From NCBI GenBank assembly GCA_031216445.1, contig CM062201.1, positions 7,186,501-7,250,500 on the forward strand: a stretch of 64,000 nucleotides of DNA, given 5' to 3'. The notes beneath the pieces are model-generated. The model saw only the letters and a list, made by a program, of their open reading frames with translations, made no database searches and was not told the DNA's origin. Below, in pieces: positions 61,101 to 64,000 of the stretch. The position numbers were made by a program, and so were the translations under genes. The stretch comes from Lateolabrax maculatus. Its lineage: Eukaryota; Chordata; Actinopteri; Acropomatiformes; Lateolabracidae. The first letter of the stretch is position 1, and each line of letters starts with the position of its first letter.

Positions 61101-63787
61101 CCAGGTAGATTTTACAGCAGAGGTCTGGCTTTTCCAAGAATGCAACAGTTGTTTTGGTAATTGTTTGAGCTGACAATTATTGAGGTGATAAATTGATTTT
61201 TGTTGGCTTAAGAAGAAATGTATACCATGTCATTGCATTTTTATATTTCGCCAAGTATCAACCAAGTAAGGGATAAAAGTATTGTTATTGTTGCTCTGTA
61301 TCGGTTATCAGGACAGTGCTGCTCCCAATGTGAGCACTGCAATTCTTATTTATCTTTTGTGTATGAATGACACAAAATAGAACATTGTTAAACTGTTGAT
61401 CGCTCTGATGGAACAATGTTTAAATATGTATTCACTTTTATATTATTCATCAAAAGCATGATTATGAGGTAATTTTAAATGGACATCAAAATCTGCAGCT
61501 CAATTCTTTTACCTGTGTCTTAGCTTTATGTTTTTGTATTATGTCTTACAGACAGAATGTCAGTCAGAACAGTAATACACAGATTAAAAACGTGTACCCC
61601 AGGTTGGTGGAATCTGTTTCCCAGTCTGCCCCAGCCATTCTCCACATCGTGTCGCTTGCATGTGCTTCATTAAGTTACATTCAAAATTGAGTACCACTCC
61701 AAAATGAGGACTAGGGCGAGTTGGTTTTGGGTGTGGGTTATCCCTGCCATAAATTATGCTCTTGAAGTTTAGTATTCAGTTTTTGTTTAGCCAAAGAGGT
61801 ATTTATTGAACTATGTGTGATTTTCATAGTGTACTGTGTTGTTCTATTGGAATGCATCACATCACATCATAAAGTGTTCCTGTTATTTTGTTCACCCCTT
61901 ATATATGCTAAGGCGATTAAGTCTTAGATGACCAACATAATACGAAGAGGGTCTGTGAGTGTGAGGAAAAAGTCTTAAATAACAAGAAATACTATTTAAT
62001 TTTAAAAGTTTTTTCAGCTTTAGATTTGTCCAGGAATTTCATCCACCCAATAGTCCATGAAGATGGCAAAGTACGAGCTGGTATCTTACCATCAAAAGTC
62101 ACATTTTGAATTGAAGAAATATCATTTTTGATAGTCAAGAAGTTGAAACTGAGATTTCTTAGCTTCTTCAACACTGCAGCAAGCTCATGAAGAAATTGAA
62201 CAAGTATGTCACAATGTCAATAACAGGGCCAGTGCTGTTTTGAGCACCAGATAAATCCTTGTTGACACAAGTTTTTATTACATGCTTTTTCCAGGTGTGC
62301 CGGTGGGTGCTGAAATACAAGACCAGTAAAAACCCTCTGATCCAGATGACCATCCTCAACCTGCTTCCACGCCTGGCTGCTTTCCAGCCACATACCTTTA
62401 CAGGTGGGACTAGTCAACATTTTAACGTAATGAGATGTGAACAGATCGTGGACAATTTGTGGTCTCCTTTGTTCTTATATCAACGGGCTTTTGCTGTAAT
62501 ACCATTGCTTGTAGTTTCTTCCAGTCAGTTGATTTATGTGTTGCAGCCTATGCAAAGCCCTATGTCTGCGTTTAACCGTTTGCACTGTGGTTGTTCCATC
62601 CACTGCGCAGACCAGTACCTGTCAGACACTATGGGCTACCTACTGGGCTGTCTGAAGAAGGAGAAGGAAAGGACGGCAGCTTTCCAGGCTCTGGGGCTGC
62701 TGGTAGTGGCCGTCAGGGCAGACATCCAGCCTTACCTCTCAAAGGTCCTTGAGATCATCAAGGCTGCTCTGCCACCCAAGGACTTTGCACACAAGTCAGT
62801 AGGAACAGTTTGTAGTCTCTGTAGACCATAAATTATATTTCGTTATATTAAGATAATGATATGTTTGATTTGTTGTTTATTATTCTGTTGTACTTTAATA
62901 ATTATTGTCTTACTACATTGTTTTTATTCTCTTTTTTTCTCATTATATATATATATAAAAATATATATAAAAAATGTACAACAATTTTGTAGTTTTCGGT
63001 AGTGCTCTAAAGTGCAATCTCCAAGGGCTGGTTTAATTTAGACTCTATGAATAACTAATAAAGTCTAAAATGTACAGTATATTTCAGGTAGTAGCTCCTC
63101 TGTGGTAGACCTTTTTTACAAATAATTTATAACTTTCTATGAAAGGAAAAAAGACTTACCATTAATGCATGTTTTTCCTTTTTCCATGTGCAGGAGGCAG
63201 AAGACCATGCAGGTGGACGCCACAGTGTTCACCTGTATCAGCATGCTTTCCAGAGCCATGGGTCCCAACATCCAACCAGACATCAAGGAGCTGCTGGAGC
63301 CTATGCTGGCTGTAGGCCTCAGGTTGGACAGAATTGTTTCACCATTGCCTGGATTGGATTTTTGGGCTTGGTTTATACAAGTATTAGGGTTTATATCCCG
63401 AGTTTGATTTATATGTCTTATATAGTTATCTTTTAAGTTATATTTGTTGATAAACACACCACAACGGACTTCTTTGTCCTCATCTGAAGGGGACAACGAC
63501 GATGATATTGGGTTGTTTGTCCTTTGCGTCCTGTCCATCTAGTCCTGCACTGACAGCGGTGCTGTATGATCTGAGCCGTCAAATCCCCCAGTTGAAGAAG
63601 GACATCCAAGACGGTCTGCTGAAGATGCTTTCCCTGGTGTTGATGCACAAGCCACTGCGTCACCCCGGCATGCCCAAAGGCCTGGCTCACCAGCTGGCCT
63701 CGCCAAGCCTCACAAACATCCCAGAGGCCAGTGACGTAGGCAGCATCACACTGGCCCTGCGCACACTGGGAAGCTTTGAGTTTGAAG
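57997..63787 (+). CDS. mtor: mTOR kinase, N-terminal part (10 coding exons, runs off the right edge)
   Basis: join(57997..58125, 58466..58574, 58708..58940, 60273..60473, 60613..60747, 60829..61104, 62295..62403, 62611..62794, 63194..63322, 63543..63787). This encodes 583 residues plus one base of the next codon. mTOR is the Ser/Thr kinase of the PIKK family at the core of mTORC1 and mTORC2, controlling growth in response to nutrients. Everything here belongs to the N-terminal HEAT-repeat solenoid, which binds raptor or rictor; the FAT, FRB and kinase domains are outside the window. Diagnostic stretches are ELVSSSDVNEKKGGILAI, EGGNATRISRFANYLRNLLP, FEVKRALEWLGADRNEGRRH, KEMQKPQWYK, GALLILNELVRISSMEGE and RQIPQLKKDIQDGLLKMLSL. 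All exons join in frame with no disruption. All donors are GT except the last, which appears to be GC. The N-terminus is shorter than the mammalian one, which has an Ala/Thr-rich extension. Confidence 0.97.
58126..58465 (+). other. mtor: mtor intron 2
   Basis: 340-nt GT-AG intron with nothing recognisable except a short GACA run (58130-58145) next to the donor. Confidence 0.85.
58466..58574 (+). CDS. mtor: mtor exon 3
   Basis: 109 nt, phase 0 in, phase 1 out; residues 44-79 plus one base. Acceptor TTCCACAG, donor ATCG|GTACGT. Encodes LSQDEATTFYDELNHH through GGILAI, in the first HEAT repeats. Confidence 0.95.
58708..58940 (+). CDS. mtor: mtor exon 4
   Basis: 233 nt, phase 1 in, phase 0 out; residues 80-157. 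Acceptor TTGTTTCAG, donor CTGCA|GTAAGT. Encodes VSLIGVEGGNATRIS through LEWLGADRNEGRRHAA, among the most conserved segments of vertebrate mTOR. Confidence 0.96.
58941..60272 (+). other. mtor: mtor intron 4
   Basis: 1332-nt GT-AG intron. It carries two TTAGGG words 7 nt apart (59041-59059) in a G-rich telomere-like patch. Otherwise AT-leaning with nothing recognised. Confidence 0.85.
60273..60473 (+). CDS. mtor: mtor exon 5
   Basis: 201 nt, phase 0 in and out; residues 158-224. Acceptor CTTTTCCAG, donor TACAAA|GTAAGA. Encodes VLVLRELAVSAPTFFFQQVQ through KEMQKPQWYK. Confidence 0.96.
60613..60747 (+). CDS. mtor: mtor exon 6
   Basis: 135 nt, phase 0 in and out; residues 225-269. Acceptor ACTGTAACAG, donor GGAGAG|GTGAGG. 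Encodes QTFEEAEKGFDETLAKEKG through RISSMEGE. The following intron is only 81 nt, in keeping with a compact fish gene. Confidence 0.96.
60829..61104 (+). CDS. mtor: mtor exon 7
   Basis: 276 nt, phase 0 in and out; residues 270-361. Acceptor TATGACAG, donor GACCAG|GTAGAT. Encodes RMREEMEEITQQQLVHDKY through ELMEERFDQ. The segment GYSTPQGFLTFGAAPVPAKS is the least conserved part of this exon relative to mammals. Confidence 0.96.
61105..62294 (+). other. mtor: mtor intron 7
   Basis: 1190-nt GT-AG intron, AT-leaning, with no recognisable element. A short imperfect CATCA run (61857-61869) is the only low-complexity patch. Confidence 0.85.
62295..62403 (+). CDS. mtor: mtor exon 8
   Basis: 109 nt, phase 0 in, phase 1 out; residues 362-397 plus one base. 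Acceptor TTTTTCCAG, donor ACAG|GTGGGA. Encodes VCRWVLKYKTSKNPLIQMT through FQPHTFT. The junction with exon 9 gives FT-D-QYLSDTM, which I believe is one residue shorter than mammalian mTOR. Confidence 0.95.
62611..62794 (+). CDS. mtor: mtor exon 9
   Basis: 184 nt, phase 1 in, phase 2 out; residues 398-458 plus two bases. Acceptor CACTGCGCAG, donor CACAA|GTCAGT. Encodes DQYLSDTMGYLLGCLKKEKE through AALPPKDFAH(K). The Lys459 codon is split AA|G across the intron. Confidence 0.95.
62795..63193 (+). other. mtor: mtor intron 9
   Basis: 399-nt GT-AG intron containing an AT microsatellite (62943-62970) and otherwise AT-rich unique sequence. Confidence 0.85.
62943..62970. repeat. (AT)n repeat in mtor intron 9
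   Basis: Two AT runs separated by AAAA; able to form cruciforms. Confidence 0.85.
63194..63322 (+). CDS. mtor: mtor exon 10
   Basis: 129 nt, phase 2 in, phase 2 out; completes Lys459 and codes to residue 501 plus two bases. Acceptor CATGTGCAG, donor CTCAG|GTTGGA. Encodes RQKTMQVDATVFTCISMLSR through PMLAVGL. Confidence 0.95.
63543..63787 (+). CDS. mtor: mtor exon 11, ending at an apparent GC donor
   Basis: 245 nt, phase 2 in, phase 1 out; residues 502-583 plus one base. Acceptor TCCATCTAG. Encodes SPALTAVLYDLSRQIPQLKK through SITLALRTLGSFEFE. Conserved mTOR sequence stops at FEFE(G). The DNA then reads GAAG|GCAAGA, so the donor is best placed as GC at 63788-63789. The next GT lies well downstream, after an in-frame TAA. 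The next mTOR exon is outside the window. Confidence 0.9.
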
Positions 63788-64000
63788 GCAAGAACTTCGA
63801 AAAAAAACTTTAAAGCAGGGCTATCCCTCGTTTTTAAACGATAAAAAAGGATTTTCATGTCTGGGTAGTGACATTTCTGCCCCCAAAAAAACAGAAAGCA
63901 TTAAAGGAATAACTGTCGAGTCAATGCCTTGGTGTCTGCACACTGCACATTCTGTGAAGGTAGAAGAAATGTTGTGGTTTTAAATTGAAGGCATAAACCA
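63788..64000 (+). other. mtor: Start of mtor intron 11
   Basis: Intronic sequence beginning GCAAGA. Read-through of the exon would add KNFEKKL-type residues and stop at a TAA at about 63811. An ATTAAA hexamer lies at 63900-63905. The intron continues past the window edge. Confidence 0.7.

Noticed and set aside
1..64000. CRISPR arrays, operons, prokaryotic promoters
   Set aside because: The window is vertebrate nuclear DNA; no direct-repeat/spacer arrays are present and the only tandem arrays are microsatellites.

Overview
This is vertebrate nuclear DNA, almost certainly from a ray-finned (teleost) fish. The reasons are intron-split genes with GT-AG splice sites, vertebrate agrin and mTOR protein sequence, many (CA)n/(GT)n microsatellites, and decayed copies of repeat families typical of fish (Tc1/mariner, an IS630-type DDE transposase, an L2/CR1-like LINE with a GATA tail, MITE-like elements). 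There is no prokaryotic content, no CRISPR array, no rRNA, and no tRNA that I could recognise. Family assignments come from recognising the protein sequence by eye; no database search was run.

Layout. Positions 1-40313 are the second intron of agrn (agrin), which is transcribed on the minus strand. agrn exon 2 lies at 40314-40575 and exon 1 at 42182-42385. Together they encode the signal peptide and the N-terminal agrin (NtA) laminin-binding domain. The agrn promoter and 5' leader, with long CT and CA microsatellites, follow to about 42.87 kb. From there to about 57.3 kb is an intergenic region without a supportable gene. It holds three decayed transposable-element copies, all reading on the minus strand, plus weaker repeats. 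From about 57.3 kb a CpG- and GCGC-rich promoter drives mtor on the plus strand. Ten coding exons (57997-63787) encode the first 583 residues of the mTOR kinase, all within the N-terminal HEAT-repeat region. The gene runs off the right edge.

The two genes are divergent (head to head), with about 15.6 kb between their start codons. agrin is a secreted basement-membrane and synapse-organising proteoglycan; mTOR is the cytoplasmic growth-control kinase. I see no functional coupling beyond linkage.

The most unusual signals are: (1) a hairpin-dense island in agrn intron 2 at 12454-12576, where two perfect 9-bp inverted repeats with 6-nt loops sit one base apart and two more follow; (2) other CNE-like islands with perfect short inverted repeats, including an 11-bp pair at 14264-14292; (3) an apparent GC-AG intron after mtor exon 11, the only non-canonical donor among the splice sites assigned here, followed by an early in-frame stop and an ATTAAA; (4) five TGCGCAG (NRF1-half-site-like) copies in 159 bp of the mtor promoter; (5) a 340-bp element built on repeated TCCGGACAAT-type words. 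I found no evidence of a wholly new gene system, and most of the window is ordinary intronic and intergenic DNA.
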